This document shows, in pieces, positions 41,710 to 50,844 of a stretch of 58,166 nucleotides of DNA (position 1 is the stretch's first letter; each line of letters begins with the position of its first letter). The notes under the pieces are model-generated. The model did no database searches and was not told where the DNA came from. It saw only the letters and a list, made by a program, of their open reading frames with translations. The position numbers and the translations under genes are program-made. Origin of the DNA: JBQTKD01 sp052389435 (GTDB lineage Bacteria > Actinomycetota > Actinomycetes > Sporichthyales > Sporichthyaceae); the NCBI GenBank assembly GCA_052389435.1, contig JBQTIB010000030.1:1-58166 (forward strand). The letters run 5' to 3'.

Positions 41710-41746
41710 AACTGTCTCCTGGAGCGACGGACACGAAGCGCGACCC

Positions 41747-41752
41747 ACCATA
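41747..41752 (-). promoter_or_regulatory. candidate -10 box of the eno operon
   Basis: TATGGT on the minus strand, about 38 nt before the ATG of eno. No good -35 is visible. Confidence 0.35.
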
Positions 41753-41791
41753 CTCACGCGCCACAGGAGGATTCGAATCGCCGCTCCGACG

Positions 41792-42514
41792 TCAGCGGCC
41801 CAGGAACGCCCCGGTGATCGCCGCCAGCTCGGCCCGGGCCACGGCGTCGTCGATCGCCGGGTCGCCGTCGCCGAAGATCGAGGAGTAGTCGCCGAACTGG
41901 CTGTGTTCCATCCCGGCGATCTCCCGCAGCTCCACCGGCCGCCCGGCGAGCGCCTCGCGGGCGGCGGCCGGGGGCACGATCCCGTCCCGTCCGCCGAGTA
42001 CGACCAGCACGCGCAGGTCGGGGCGCAGCGCCGTGTCCCGCAGCGGGTAGGCGGCCCAGAGCACGACGCCCTCGACCGCGCGCGCCGCGTCGCGATCGAG
42101 GAAGTCCAGCGCGGCGAACCCGCCGAAGGAGTGTCCGCCCACCCACCAGCGGTCGATGCCCGGGTTGCCCTCTATCACCTCGGCGGCGGCGTCGACCTCC
42201 AGCGGCGCGAAGAACAGCGGCACCCGCGCGAGGAACACGGCGGTACCGGTGGCCTTCACGATCGGCGCCCAGGTCGGGGCGTACGCGCGGGGATCGGTGT
42301 GCCCGCCGGGGTAGAACACCAGGCCACGCGACGGCCGGCGGCCGGCCGGCAGCAGGGAGTACCAGTCGTCGTGCGCGGTGAACACCAACTCGGGGTCCGC
42401 TCGCAGGTCCGCGAACGCCTGCGGCGAGACGGGCGACGGCGCGAAGAGGAACAGCACCGCCGCAACGACCAACGCGTACAGGACCGCCGCCAGGCTCCGT
42501 CCGAGGCGGCGCAC
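41792..42514 (-). CDS. alpha/beta hydrolase, membrane-anchored
   Basis: This 240-residue protein has an N-terminal hydrophobic anchor (about 7-26) and an alpha/beta-hydrolase domain. The nucleophile elbow is GGHSFGG; the acid lies near LGGRDGIVPP, and the His in MEHSQFGDY. It is likely an esterase or lipase of the outer face. The GTG start is 4 bp after the DUF885 stop, so the two are one operon. The substrate is unknown. Confidence 0.82.
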   Translation of the reverse strand: MRRLGRSLAAVLYALVVAAVLFLFAPSPVSPQAFADLRADPELVFTAHDDWYSLLPAGRRPSRGLVFYPGGHTDPRAYAPTWAPIVKATGTAVFLARVPLFFAPLEVDAAAEVIEGNPGIDRWWVGGHSFGGFAALDFLDRDAARAVEGVVLWAAYPLRDTALRPDLRVLVVLGGRDGIVPPAAAREALAGRPVELREIAGMEHSQFGDYSSIFGDGDPAIDDAVARAELAAITGAFLGR

Positions 42515-42518
42515 CTGG

Positions 42519-44156
42519 CTAGAGCCCCAGGAGGGGGCGCAGGTGGCGGGCGGGCGGGGAGCCGTGGGCGAGCACCGCGTCGTGGACCCGGCGCAGCGAC
42601 CACTCCGGGTGCCTGGCGCGCAGGTCCTGCACGATCCCGCGAACCGCGAGGTACCCGACGAAGTAGGTGGACAGCTGGGTGGAGGTCAGCAGCGACCGGC
42701 GCCACTTGCCGATCGCCTCGCCCTCCTCCTGGTATCCGCGATCGAGCATCAGGCGCATGCCCTCCTCGCGGGTCATGCCGCGGGTGTGCACCCGCACGTC
42801 GAGGATGGCGTTGATCGTCATGCGCAGTTGCGTCTTGAGCTGCTGCATCCGCACGGCGTCGCCGCCGAATCCGTGATGCGCCATCAGTTCCTCGGCGTAG
42901 ACGGCCCAACCCTCGACGAACGGACCGTTCCAGAACACCTTGCGCACCGCCGTCGGGGTGTTCTGGCGTCGATCGTGGGCGAGTTGGAGCACGTGGCCGG
43001 GCATGGCCTCGTGAATGGTCAGATTGCGCATCATGTGCTCGTTGTACTCGCGGTAGAACGACGCGATCCGCTCCGAGTCCCAACCCTGCGGGGTCGGCGA
43101 GATCGCGTAGAAGGTCGGCAGTTCCGCGGTCTCGAGCGGCCCCGGCGGATCGCAGTACGCGACCGCGACGCCGCGGTGGATCTCGGGCATGACCACGATG
43201 CTCACCGGGTCGTCGTAGACGGTGACGAGGTCGCGTTCGCGCACGAACGCATACGTCTCGGCCATGGCGGTTTCGGCCAGGCCGACGACGGTGTCGTCGG
43301 TCGGCGCCTGCAGGGCGAGGCGGTCCAGCACCTCGCGGACCTGACCTTCGTACGGCGGGCTTTTGGCGATGCGGGAGGCGACCTCGGCGATCTCCTCCGA
43401 GATCCGGGCCAGTTCGGCGTTGGCGTGCCCGAGCACGACGTCCGGGGAGTCGTCGGTGTCGAGGGTGAAGCGCAGCTTGCGGGCGAACAGGTCCGGGCCC
43501 AGTCGCGGATCGCCGTGGGCGTCGTCCCGACGGTCCCCGAGCCAGGCGAGGTGCTCGGCGAGGGCGTTCTGCGCGAGCGCGAGGGGCTCGACAACCTCGT
43601 CCACGGCCTCGGGGGCCTGTTCCAGCGCCCGCTCGAGTTCGGTCCCGAGCAGAGTCTGGGTGCCGGTGAACTGCCCGATCGCGGTGGAGACGTGCACCTC
43701 GGGCATCACCCCGAGTTCCTCGCGAGCGGCGGCGAGCGACGCCGGGACCTGCGCGAGCCGCCCGGCGAGGGAGCGCAGCCGGTCCGGCAGCGGCGCGAAG
43801 TCGCGGGCCAGCAGCACGTGCAGCGCCGTCCCGGGGTTGGCCAGGAGCGGGTTCCAGGCGAATTCGCGCAGCGAGTCCAGCTCGAAGGCCTTGGCCTCGA
43901 GCCGGTGGCGCAGGATCGCGTGGTCGACCCGCTCCTCCGGGTCGAGCGCCGCCGGGTCGAGCTCTTCGAGCTGTGCACGGCGTTCGCGGGCCCGGGCGAG
44001 CTCCCGCTCCCGTGCCGGTGCGCCGGGTTCGGCCAGCCGATCGTCCCAGCGGTGCTCGCCCAGGGAGGTTGCCGACACCGGGGACGCTTCGAGCCATTCG
44101 TCCAAGATCGACGCCGCGAGCTCCCCGAACTGGCCCACCGGCGTGGTCGATGTCAT
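42519..44156 (-). CDS. DUF885 family protein (putative metallopeptidase)
   Basis: This 545-residue cytosolic DUF885 protein has the zinc-type motif HEAMPGHVLQ, a variant HExxxxH, followed by the downstream EGWAVYAEELM with the likely third ligand. The family is thought to be related to M3/M32-type peptidases. The C-terminal part (YFVGYLAVRGI) is also typical. The ATG lies 7 nt after a TAGCCT -10, a leaderless arrangement. The gene is divergent from the wall-polymer polymerase. Confidence 0.85.
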   Translation of the reverse strand: MTSTTPVGQFGELAASILDEWLEASPVSATSLGEHRWDDRLAEPGAPARERELARARERRAQLEELDPAALDPEERVDHAILRHRLEAKAFELDSLREFAWNPLLANPGTALHVLLARDFAPLPDRLRSLAGRLAQVPASLAAAREELGVMPEVHVSTAIGQFTGTQTLLGTELERALEQAPEAVDEVVEPLALAQNALAEHLAWLGDRRDDAHGDPRLGPDLFARKLRFTLDTDDSPDVVLGHANAELARISEEIAEVASRIAKSPPYEGQVREVLDRLALQAPTDDTVVGLAETAMAETYAFVRERDLVTVYDDPVSIVVMPEIHRGVAVAYCDPPGPLETAELPTFYAISPTPQGWDSERIASFYREYNEHMMRNLTIHEAMPGHVLQLAHDRRQNTPTAVRKVFWNGPFVEGWAVYAEELMAHHGFGGDAVRMQQLKTQLRMTINAILDVRVHTRGMTREEGMRLMLDRGYQEEGEAIGKWRRSLLTSTQLSTYFVGYLAVRGIVQDLRARHPEWSLRRVHDAVLAHGSPPARHLRPLLGL

Positions 44157-44163
44157 GGCGCGG

Positions 44164-44169
44164 AGGCTA
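44164..44169 (-). promoter_or_regulatory. -10 box of a leaderless promoter (DUF885)
   Basis: On the minus strand TAGCCT, then 7 nt, then the ATG at 44156. Confidence 0.5.
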
Positions 44170-44235
44170 TCGCGGCGGGTTTCGGGCCCCGTTTCGGTAG
44201 GCTGGCTCATTCCCCGGCCCCGAGGAGAGCCCGGT

Positions 44236-46971
44236 TTGTCCAAGGTTTCTGTCATCGTCCCGATGTTCAAAGTGGCCCGGTACCTCCCGGACTTCTTGGG
44301 CTCGCTGGACGCGCAGGAAGGCGGCCTGGCCGACGTCGAGCTGATCTTCGTCGACGATGGGTCTCCCGACGAGTCCGCGCAGCTGGTCACCGAGTGGAGC
44401 CGGCGCACCGGCACCCCGATGCGTCTGGTCCAGAAGCCCAACGGCGGGCTGTGCTCGGCGCGCAACGCCGGGATGGAGGCGGCCACCGGAGAGTGGGTCA
44501 CCTTCTGGGACCCGGACGACATCCTCGACTCCTGGTATGCCAAGGAGTCCCTGGACTTTCTGAACTCTCCCGAGGCCGCGTCGGTCCACCTGGTCGTCGG
44601 ACGGCTGGTCTGGTTCGACGACGAGACCGGCCAGCGCAGCGAGCACACGCTGGACTACCGCTTCAAGGGCGGCAACCGGGTCGTCGACCTCGAGCACAAT
44701 CCCGAGTTCATCCACCTGGCCGCGAACACCGGCTACTACCGCCGCCAGACCCTGATCGACCAGGGCCTGACCTTCGACGCGAAGGTGGTGCCGACCTTCG
44801 AGGACGGCCATCTGACGGCGCGTTACCTCGGCAAGTTCGAGCGGCCGCGCATCGCGTTCCGGGCCGACGCGCTCTACCTCTACCGGCGTCGGGCGGACCA
44901 GTCCTCGCTGGTGCAGACGGGATGGAGCAAGGAGACCAAGTACTCCCACCAGCCCAAGTACGGCTGGCTGGACCTGCTCAAGTGCGTCCAGGCCGATCGC
45001 GGCCGGGTCCCGCGCTGGGCACAGCACCTCGTGCTCTACGAACTGCAGTGGTACTACAAGGCCCAGCGCACCGTCCCGATCCGGACCGCGTGGGTGCCGG
45101 AAGAGCTGCTGGCGGAGTTCCACGCCGTGCTCGACGAGGTCGTCGGCATGCTCGACGAGGACTACATCGAAAACTTCCCGTTCTCCCAGCGCGGGCACGC
45201 GGTCGACCTGGCCGCAGCGCTGACGATCGGCATCAAGGGCAGTCTGAGCCGGCCCAACGCCGTGACGGCGGATCAGATGGACACCCGGCGGCACGTGGTG
45301 CGGTTCCGCTACTACTTCGGCGGCGAACTGCCCGTCGAGGAGTTCCGCGCCGACGGCGTGCTGGTCAAGCCCAAGCACGTCAAGACCCGGCGGATCGACG
45401 TCCTCGGCCGAACGCTCGCCTTCGAGCGCTGCGTCTGGCTGCCCGCGTCGGTGAACGTCTCGGTGCGTCTGGACGGCGTGCCGATGCCGGTGCGCGTCGG
45501 GGCGCTGGAGAACACCCGCTACGAGGCCGGGCCGGCGAAGTTCTGGCGGACCCTGGGCAAGCAGGCGCCGCCGAAGGCGCCCGGCGCCCCGAAGGAGAAG
45601 GCCTCGGCGTCGCCGAGCGCGGCAGGCGGCCGGGCCCGCAAGTACGCCCGCCTCGCCAGGCGGGTTCAGGAGGATCCGAAGCGGGCGGTGGTCGTAGCCC
45701 GCAAGAAGGCGCGCAAGGTCGTCGTCGGCCAACTCGTCGGCGGCAAGCGACAGCGCAAGGTCGTCTCGGTCGCCGTAAAGAAGTTGGACCGGTTCGAGTC
45801 CGTGCAGGCGCTGAACAACGCGTGGCTGCTCATGGACAAGGACACCCACGCCAACGACAACGCGGAGCACCTCTACCGGTACCTGCACCACTCTCAGCCC
45901 GCCGTGAATGCGTGGTTCGTCCTGAACCGGGACAGCGTCGACTGGGACCGACTCGAGGCCGAGGGCTTCCGGCTCATCCCGCACGGCTCGCGGCGGCACA
46001 CGATGGCGCTGCTGAACGCGCGGCACCTGCTCTCCTCCCACGCCGACCACTACGTGGTGAAGCCGCTGGACAAGAAGGGCGTCGGCAACGGCAACTGGCG
46101 CTTCACCTTCCTGCAGCACGGCGTCACCATGGACGACCTGTCGACCTGGCTGAACGGCAAGCCCATCGACCTGGTCATCTGCGCGACGCCGGACGAGCAG
46201 GCGACGATCGTCGCCGACGGCACCGCGTACCGCTTCAACACCCTCGACACGCCGCTCACCGGCTTCCCCCGCCACGACCGGCTGTGGCGGCTGGGCGAGA
46301 GCACGCCGCCGCAGAGCCGTCGCAGGCTGCTGTTCATGCCGACCTGGCGGGTGAACCTGCTCGGGGATCGGATCGGGTCGAGCAACGCCCGCGTGCTGCG
46401 CGAGGACTTCTGGGAGACCAACTACGCGAAGGCGTGGCGACAGGTCCTGGAGTCCGACCGCCTGCGCAAGGCCGCGGCCACGCACAACTACGAGATCACG
46501 TTCGTCCCGCACCCGAACATGCAGGACTACCTGCACGGCTCGCCGCTGCCCGACCACATCGCGGTGCACCGCTTCGCGGACATCGACGTGCAGCAGACCA
46601 TCGCCGAGGCCGCACTGCTGGTCTCGGACTACTCCTCGCTGGCGTTCGAGGCGGCGTACCTGAACCGCCCGGTCGTGTACTACCAGTTCGACGAGAAGGA
46701 GTTCTTCTCCGGCGAACACGTCTACACCAAGGGCACCTGGAGCTACCGGGACGACGGCTTCGGTCCGGTGTGCACCGAGGCCGAGGAGACCCTCGACGCG
46801 ATCGTGAACCTCGTCGAGTCCGACTGCGCCGCCGCGTCCGTGTACGCGCAGCGGATGGCGAAGACCTTCCCGTTCCGGGACGGCGAGTGCTCGCGCCGCA
46901 CCTACGAGGCCGTCGCCGCACTCGACAGGCCGATCAAGCCGAAGGACATGTACGAGCGCCTGGAGAAGTAG
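44236..46971 (+). CDS. fused glycosyltransferase 2 / CDP-glycerol glycerophosphotransferase (TagF-like)
   Basis: This 911-residue protein would build a teichoic-acid-type wall polymer. The N-terminal GT-A domain (about 1-300) has VSVIVPMFKVARYLPDFL, FVDDGSPDES, the acceptor loop NGGLCSARNAG and FWDPDD. A Lys/Ala-rich linker (about 440-530) follows. The C-terminal TagF-like domain has LQHGVTMDDLS, FPRHDRL, MPTWR, and the DYSSLAFEAAYL motif with YYQFD. The start is a TTG at 44236 with GAGGAGAG before it. It lies convergent with two LicD-type genes. A polymer of glycerol-phosphate or a similar polyol is likely; which is not visible. Confidence 0.85.
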   Translation: MSKVSVIVPMFKVARYLPDFLGSLDAQEGGLADVELIFVDDGSPDESAQLVTEWSRRTGTPMRLVQKPNGGLCSARNAGMEAATGEWVTFWDPDDILDSWYAKESLDFLNSPEAASVHLVVGRLVWFDDETGQRSEHTLDYRFKGGNRVVDLEHNPEFIHLAANTGYYRRQTLIDQGLTFDAKVVPTFEDGHLTARYLGKFERPRIAFRADALYLYRRRADQSSLVQTGWSKETKYSHQPKYGWLDLLKCVQADRGRVPRWAQHLVLYELQWYYKAQRTVPIRTAWVPEELLAEFHAVLDEVVGMLDEDYIENFPFSQRGHAVDLAAALTIGIKGSLSRPNAVTADQMDTRRHVVRFRYYFGGELPVEEFRADGVLVKPKHVKTRRIDVLGRTLAFERCVWLPASVNVSVRLDGVPMPVRVGALENTRYEAGPAKFWRTLGKQAPPKAPGAPKEKASASPSAAGGRARKYARLARRVQEDPKRAVVVARKKARKVVVGQLVGGKRQRKVVSVAVKKLDRFESVQALNNAWLLMDKDTHANDNAEHLYRYLHHSQPAVNAWFVLNRDSVDWDRLEAEGFRLIPHGSRRHTMALLNARHLLSSHADHYVVKPLDKKGVGNGNWRFTFLQHGVTMDDLSTWLNGKPIDLVICATPDEQATIVADGTAYRFNTLDTPLTGFPRHDRLWRLGESTPPQSRRRLLFMPTWRVNLLGDRIGSSNARVLREDFWETNYAKAWRQVLESDRLRKAAATHNYEITFVPHPNMQDYLHGSPLPDHIAVHRFADIDVQQTIAEAALLVSDYSSLAFEAAYLNRPVVYYQFDEKEFFSGEHVYTKGTWSYRDDGFGPVCTEAEETLDAIVNLVESDCAAASVYAQRMAKTFPFRDGECSRRTYEAVAALDRPIKPKDMYERLEK

Positions 46972-46977
46972 TCCGTC

Positions 46978-47013
46978 GCTCTGAGATCCGCTCTGAGATC
47001 CGCTCGGAGATCC
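46978..47013 (+). repeat. three tandem 12-bp units
   Basis: GCTCTGAGATCC is repeated three times (the last with one change) right after the stop of the polymerase gene. Confidence 0.8.
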
Positions 47014-47025
47014 CCCAGGCGGCCT

Positions 47026-47105
47026 GCTTCACTCGCCCGAGTGCCGCTCCACCCGTCCCAGCCCACGACCCCGAGCGAGCAAGGCAGCACCCCGGCGAGT
47101 GAAGC
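47026..47105. repeat. 80-bp element with 11-bp terminal inverted repeats, copy 3
   Basis: The element has the same GCTTCACTCGC/GCGAGTGAAGC ends and exactly the same 80-bp length as the copies at 8.3-8.6 kb, with a diverged middle. It lies between the convergent polymerase and LicD genes. A further half end, GCGCGTGAAGC, follows near 47125. Confidence 0.85.
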
Positions 47106-47172
47106 GCACACCCCACACCGACGGCGCGTGAAGCGCAGTTCGGGCAGGTGGTGGGCGGGCGTGGCCGGTGGG

Positions 47173-48945
47173 TCAGAGCTTGCGGGCGACGACGCGGTGT
47201 AGGGCCGGGTCTTCCCTTTCGTGCGGGGAGAGGCCGGGGCCGTCGGCGGTTTCGAGGATCTCGAAGCCGCGACGCTCGGTGAGGTCGGTGTCGAAGGCGA
47301 CCGGGTCGAGGAAGCGGCGGAACATCTTCGCGGAGTTCTTCGGCAACTTCTCGTCGTCGGTGGTGCGGAACTCGGCGGCGAGCAGGTCCCCGGGACGGGC
47401 GAGTTCGGCGAGCCCGGCCAGCGTGGCCTCCTGCTCCTGCTCGCTCAGGGCGTGGAACAGGAACCGGGCGTGGAAGAGCACCGGCCCCTCCCCCGCTTCG
47501 ATCCACTCGCGTACCAGCGGCACCCAGCCGGCGGAGTCGGCGAGGTCGGCGACCTCGAAGCGCGCACCGGGGACTCGGGCGCGGGCCCGCGCGACGGCGC
47601 GGGCCGACCGGTCCAGGCCCAGGACCGAGTGTCCGGCGCCGGCGAACGCGACGGCGTCGCGGCCGCACCCGGTGCCGAGGTCCAGGACACGGGCGGGCAG
47701 GTCGGAGCGGTTCAGCAGCGAGGCGGCGAAGGAGCTGGGGTCGGCCAGTTCGATCCGGGCGTAGTGGTCCTCCCAGTTCGCGGGGCCCCAGATCTCCGGC
47801 GGAATGCGGCCCGCGTGCCCCGCGGTGCGCTTGTCCTTCTTCCAGTTGAAGCCCGGGTTGGGGGTGCGCCAGCCCTCTCCGTAGATGGCCGCGACGACCT
47901 CCTCGGCGAGCACGGGCACTCCGACGGTCCGATGGCAGAACGGCGCGCTGGTCGTGCCCTGCCACTGACTGCGCGTCACATCCCTGGTGCCGGCGACGCC
48001 GAACGGGAAGGCGAGCACGCCCTTGGAGTCCCAGTACAGGTGGAACAGGTCGATGCGGGCGTCTTCGCGAACCGCGTCGTAGACGTAGAGGTTGGTGGAG
48101 ACGACCGTGGCCCGCAGCCCGAGCTCGATCAACCTGGCCGCGATCTGGGCCATCTCCGCGGCCAGCGCGGGACCCTTGGAGTGCTTGGAGACGAAGGCCA
48201 TGTCCGCGTCGTTGTCGACGCCGATGACCCCGCCCTCGCGGATGGTGCCGAGCAGGCTTCCGTAGATGACGAAGCCCTCGTAGCCGAACTCGTCCCGGAG
48301 GAGGTTCGCGACGGTGTCGTAGAGGTCGAGCACAGCGTCGATCCACTGCGTGTCCTGCGATTTGACGACCTGCAGGTCCCCCCAGCGGGAGAAGACGTGC
48401 CCGTCGGCGAGCAGTTTTGCGAGGTCGGCCGGGGTGCGCTCGCCCACCTTGATCGGGTTGGCCGCCTTGCCGTGGCCGGCGATCGGCAACGGCTTGCCGT
48501 CGACGACGAAGGTGACCTTGTCCGCGGCCTGGGCGAACTCCCACAGGCCGCGGGTCTGGAAGCGGAAGACTCCCTGTCGGTCGCCCTCGGCGGCGTGCGG
48601 CGACGGGGTGGCGACGGTTCGCATCGCCTCGACGTCGCCGAGGCGGAGCACCACCGGCATGGACTCGACGCCCTCGGGCAGGGTGACCCAGCCCTCCATC
48701 GCGCCGCGACGGAAGTCGATCACCTTGCCGATGGGTGCGGGCTTCGGGGCGGGTGGCTTGGGCGGCGCGGCCTTCTTCGCCGCAGCCTTCTTCGCGGGCT
48801 TCGGCGGCGGTGGCGGAGCGAACCGTCGCAGCGCCTTCCGCAGAACCTTGCGCGCCCCAGAGGGAACCACGTTGCGCACGACCTCCCGCCGCCGCGTGTG
48901 CGGCGGGAGGACCTTGTCCAGACCTGGAATGCGCTGCGGGCTCAC
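47173..48945 (-). CDS. LicD-methyltransferase fusion protein (paralogue 1)
   Basis: This 590-residue protein has a basic start, a Pro/Lys/Ala linker (44-71), a beta-rich domain (about 73-158), a LicD nucleotidyltransferase-type domain (about 180-370) with YGSLLG (228-233) and the metal site VDNDAD (243-248), and a C-terminal SAM methyltransferase domain with VLDLGTGCGRDAVAF and GLDRS. LicD proteins add phosphocholine or other phospho-groups to wall glycans. A fused methyltransferase could methylate the added group or the glycan. It lies 7 bp after its paralogue. The GTG at 48945 has a weak Shine-Dalgarno. Confidence 0.82.
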   Translation of the reverse strand: MSPQRIPGLDKVLPPHTRRREVVRNVVPSGARKVLRKALRRFAPPPPPKPAKKAAAKKAAPPKPPAPKPAPIGKVIDFRRGAMEGWVTLPEGVESMPVVLRLGDVEAMRTVATPSPHAAEGDRQGVFRFQTRGLWEFAQAADKVTFVVDGKPLPIAGHGKAANPIKVGERTPADLAKLLADGHVFSRWGDLQVVKSQDTQWIDAVLDLYDTVANLLRDEFGYEGFVIYGSLLGTIREGGVIGVDNDADMAFVSKHSKGPALAAEMAQIAARLIELGLRATVVSTNLYVYDAVREDARIDLFHLYWDSKGVLAFPFGVAGTRDVTRSQWQGTTSAPFCHRTVGVPVLAEEVVAAIYGEGWRTPNPGFNWKKDKRTAGHAGRIPPEIWGPANWEDHYARIELADPSSFAASLLNRSDLPARVLDLGTGCGRDAVAFAGAGHSVLGLDRSARAVARARARVPGARFEVADLADSAGWVPLVREWIEAGEGPVLFHARFLFHALSEQEQEATLAGLAELARPGDLLAAEFRTTDDEKLPKNSAKMFRRFLDPVAFDTDLTERRGFEILETADGPGLSPHEREDPALHRVVARKL

Positions 48946-48952
48946 GAACTGC

Positions 48953-50704
48953 CTAGCGCTTGGTGGCCACGACCCGGTACAGGACCGGGTCTTCGTCCTT
49001 GTACGGCGAGAAGCCGGTGTCCTCGACCTCGAACTCGACGTCGAACCCGTACCGCTCGCGCAGCGCAACGCCGAGCGCCCAACCGTCCTGGAAGCGGCGG
49101 TAGTGCTTGGTGTGCACCTTCGCCAGATCCGCGTCCGCGGTGGTGCGGAACTCGGCGGCGAACTTGTCGCCGGTGCGGGCGACCTCGGAGATCGTGGTCA
49201 TCAGGGTCTCCTGCACGTCCTCGGGGATCGAGTGCAGGAAGAAGCGCGCGTAGAAGGTGACCGCCGCGTCCCCGGCGCGCTCGGTAGCGCCGGTCAGCAC
49301 GCCGCGCAGCGGCTCCGCCTCGCCGACGTCGCAGGCCTGGAACTGCACCCGCGGGTACATGCCCATGTCGTGCGCCTTCTTGTCCGCGTGGCGCACACCG
49401 ATGTGCGAGCGGTCCAGACCGGTGACGGTCCGCCCGGCCTGACCGAACGCGTAGGAGTCGCGGCCGTCGCCGCAGCCGATGTCGATGACGTGCTCGGTCG
49501 CGCCCTCGCGGGCGTTGACCCACTCCTGGAAGGTCGAGCCGGTCGTGTACTCGACCTTGGCGTAGAAATTCGCCCAGTAGATCTCTTCGACGTCGTCCAG
49601 CGGAACGATCGCGTCCCGGGCGCGCTTGGCGCGGTCCACGTCCCAGTTGAAGCCCGGGTTGGGCACGCGCCAGCCGTCGCCGTAGATGGTTTCGACCATC
49701 GCCTCGCCGTTGACCGGGGTGAGGACCGTGCCGGGGCCGAACTTCTGCTCGGTCAGGCCCTGCCAGCTCTCCTTCGACACGTCCTTGCTTCCCGCCACGC
49801 CGAAGGCGAACTGCAGGATGCCCGCGGCGTCGAAGTACAGGTGGAAGATGTCGATGCGCAGCTTCGGGTTGTCCCGGTGGTGCACGTGCACCGCGGTGCG
49901 CCGGCCCTCGACGTCGTATCCGGCGTCGATCAGGGCGAACGCGAGCTTCTTCAGCTGTTCGATCGCCTCCGGCCCGGTGGTCGCCTCGACGATCGCCGCG
50001 ACGTCGAAGTCGTCGTCGTGCCCGATGAAGCCGCCTTCGCGCACGGCGCCGAGAAGGCTGCCGTACATGACGAACAGGTCCAGCCCGAGCGCTTCCTTAA
50101 CGGTCGCGCGCAGCTTGTCGTAGAAATCGAGTACTTCGGTCTGCCACGCCTCGTCCAACGACTTCGACAACTGCAGGCGCCCCTTCCTAGAGAACACGTG
50201 TCCGGAGTTGAGTTTCCGCTTCAAGGTGCCGAGGTTGCCTCGGCCGTTCGCCGTCGCCTTCACGTGCGTTCCTACCCCGGCGATGGGCAGCGGCACGCCG
50301 TCGGCTCGCACGGTGAGCCGTTCGCCGGCGGCCGCGTAGGTCCACACGTCCCGCAGGACGAACCGGAAACCGCGAATCTCGCCGTCCCCGGTGCGCCCCA
50401 CAATGTCGTTCGCCCACGTACCGGTGACCTGCAGGTCTTCGATGTGCAGGGTGATCCGCACGGGCTTGCCGCCGGCGGGAAGCACCACCCACCCGGCGAT
50501 CGCGTCGCGGGTGAAGGTCTCCACCAGGCCCTGCGCGGCGGGACCGAGCTTGCGCTGGGTCTCGGTGACGGGGGCCCAGCCGCGACGGCGCAACTGCTTG
50601 GCAACCTGACGCTTCGCCTTGCGCACACCGCGGTGCGCGACCTTGCGAGCGTCCGCCGCGATGGCGGCCGGCTTGCCGGCTCCATCCCCGGACAACTTGC
50701 CCAT
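48953..50704 (-). CDS. LicD-methyltransferase fusion protein (paralogue 2)
   Basis: This 583-residue paralogue of the next gene has the same order: a basic N-terminus (1-60), a beta-rich domain (about 66-150, GWVVLPAGGK), a LicD domain with YGSLLG (214-219) and the metal site HDDDFD (229-234), and a SAM methyltransferase with DIGCGDGRD (408-416) and GLDRSHIG. YGDGWRVPNPGFNW is shared almost exactly with the paralogue. The duplication is old, as the middle has diverged. The ATG at 50704 is preceded by GAGGTGGGG. It probably acts on the polymer made by the TagF-like protein. Confidence 0.82.
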   Translation of the reverse strand: MGKLSGDGAGKPAAIAADARKVAHRGVRKAKRQVAKQLRRRGWAPVTETQRKLGPAAQGLVETFTRDAIAGWVVLPAGGKPVRITLHIEDLQVTGTWANDIVGRTGDGEIRGFRFVLRDVWTYAAAGERLTVRADGVPLPIAGVGTHVKATANGRGNLGTLKRKLNSGHVFSRKGRLQLSKSLDEAWQTEVLDFYDKLRATVKEALGLDLFVMYGSLLGAVREGGFIGHDDDFDVAAIVEATTGPEAIEQLKKLAFALIDAGYDVEGRRTAVHVHHRDNPKLRIDIFHLYFDAAGILQFAFGVAGSKDVSKESWQGLTEQKFGPGTVLTPVNGEAMVETIYGDGWRVPNPGFNWDVDRAKRARDAIVPLDDVEEIYWANFYAKVEYTTGSTFQEWVNAREGATEHVIDIGCGDGRDSYAFGQAGRTVTGLDRSHIGVRHADKKAHDMGMYPRVQFQACDVGEAEPLRGVLTGATERAGDAAVTFYARFFLHSIPEDVQETLMTTISEVARTGDKFAAEFRTTADADLAKVHTKHYRRFQDGWALGVALRERYGFDVEFEVEDTGFSPYKDEDPVLYRVVATKR

Positions 50705-50844
50705 CCCCACCTCGTCTAAGCGATGACCCGAGCGTGTAGCCCCCTGTCTCGGGGGTGAGGAGAGGGACTGGATCACCTTACCGTCGCAGGGGGTCGGGGT
50801 CGCCCTACACGCGAAGGTCGGGCCCTGGGTGTTGCCCGAAAGCT

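Noticed and set aside
39869..41764. Long 631-residue frame across eno
   Set aside because: Residues before MKVPRRSRTP are the wrong frame of enolase and are Arg-rich noise. FtsB starts at 40429.
42378..47102. 1574-residue plus-strand frame, and a 1442-residue frame at 52439-56767
   Set aside because: Both are shadows of clear genes (DUF885, polymerase, mfd) caused by high GC at third positions; no family motif is present.
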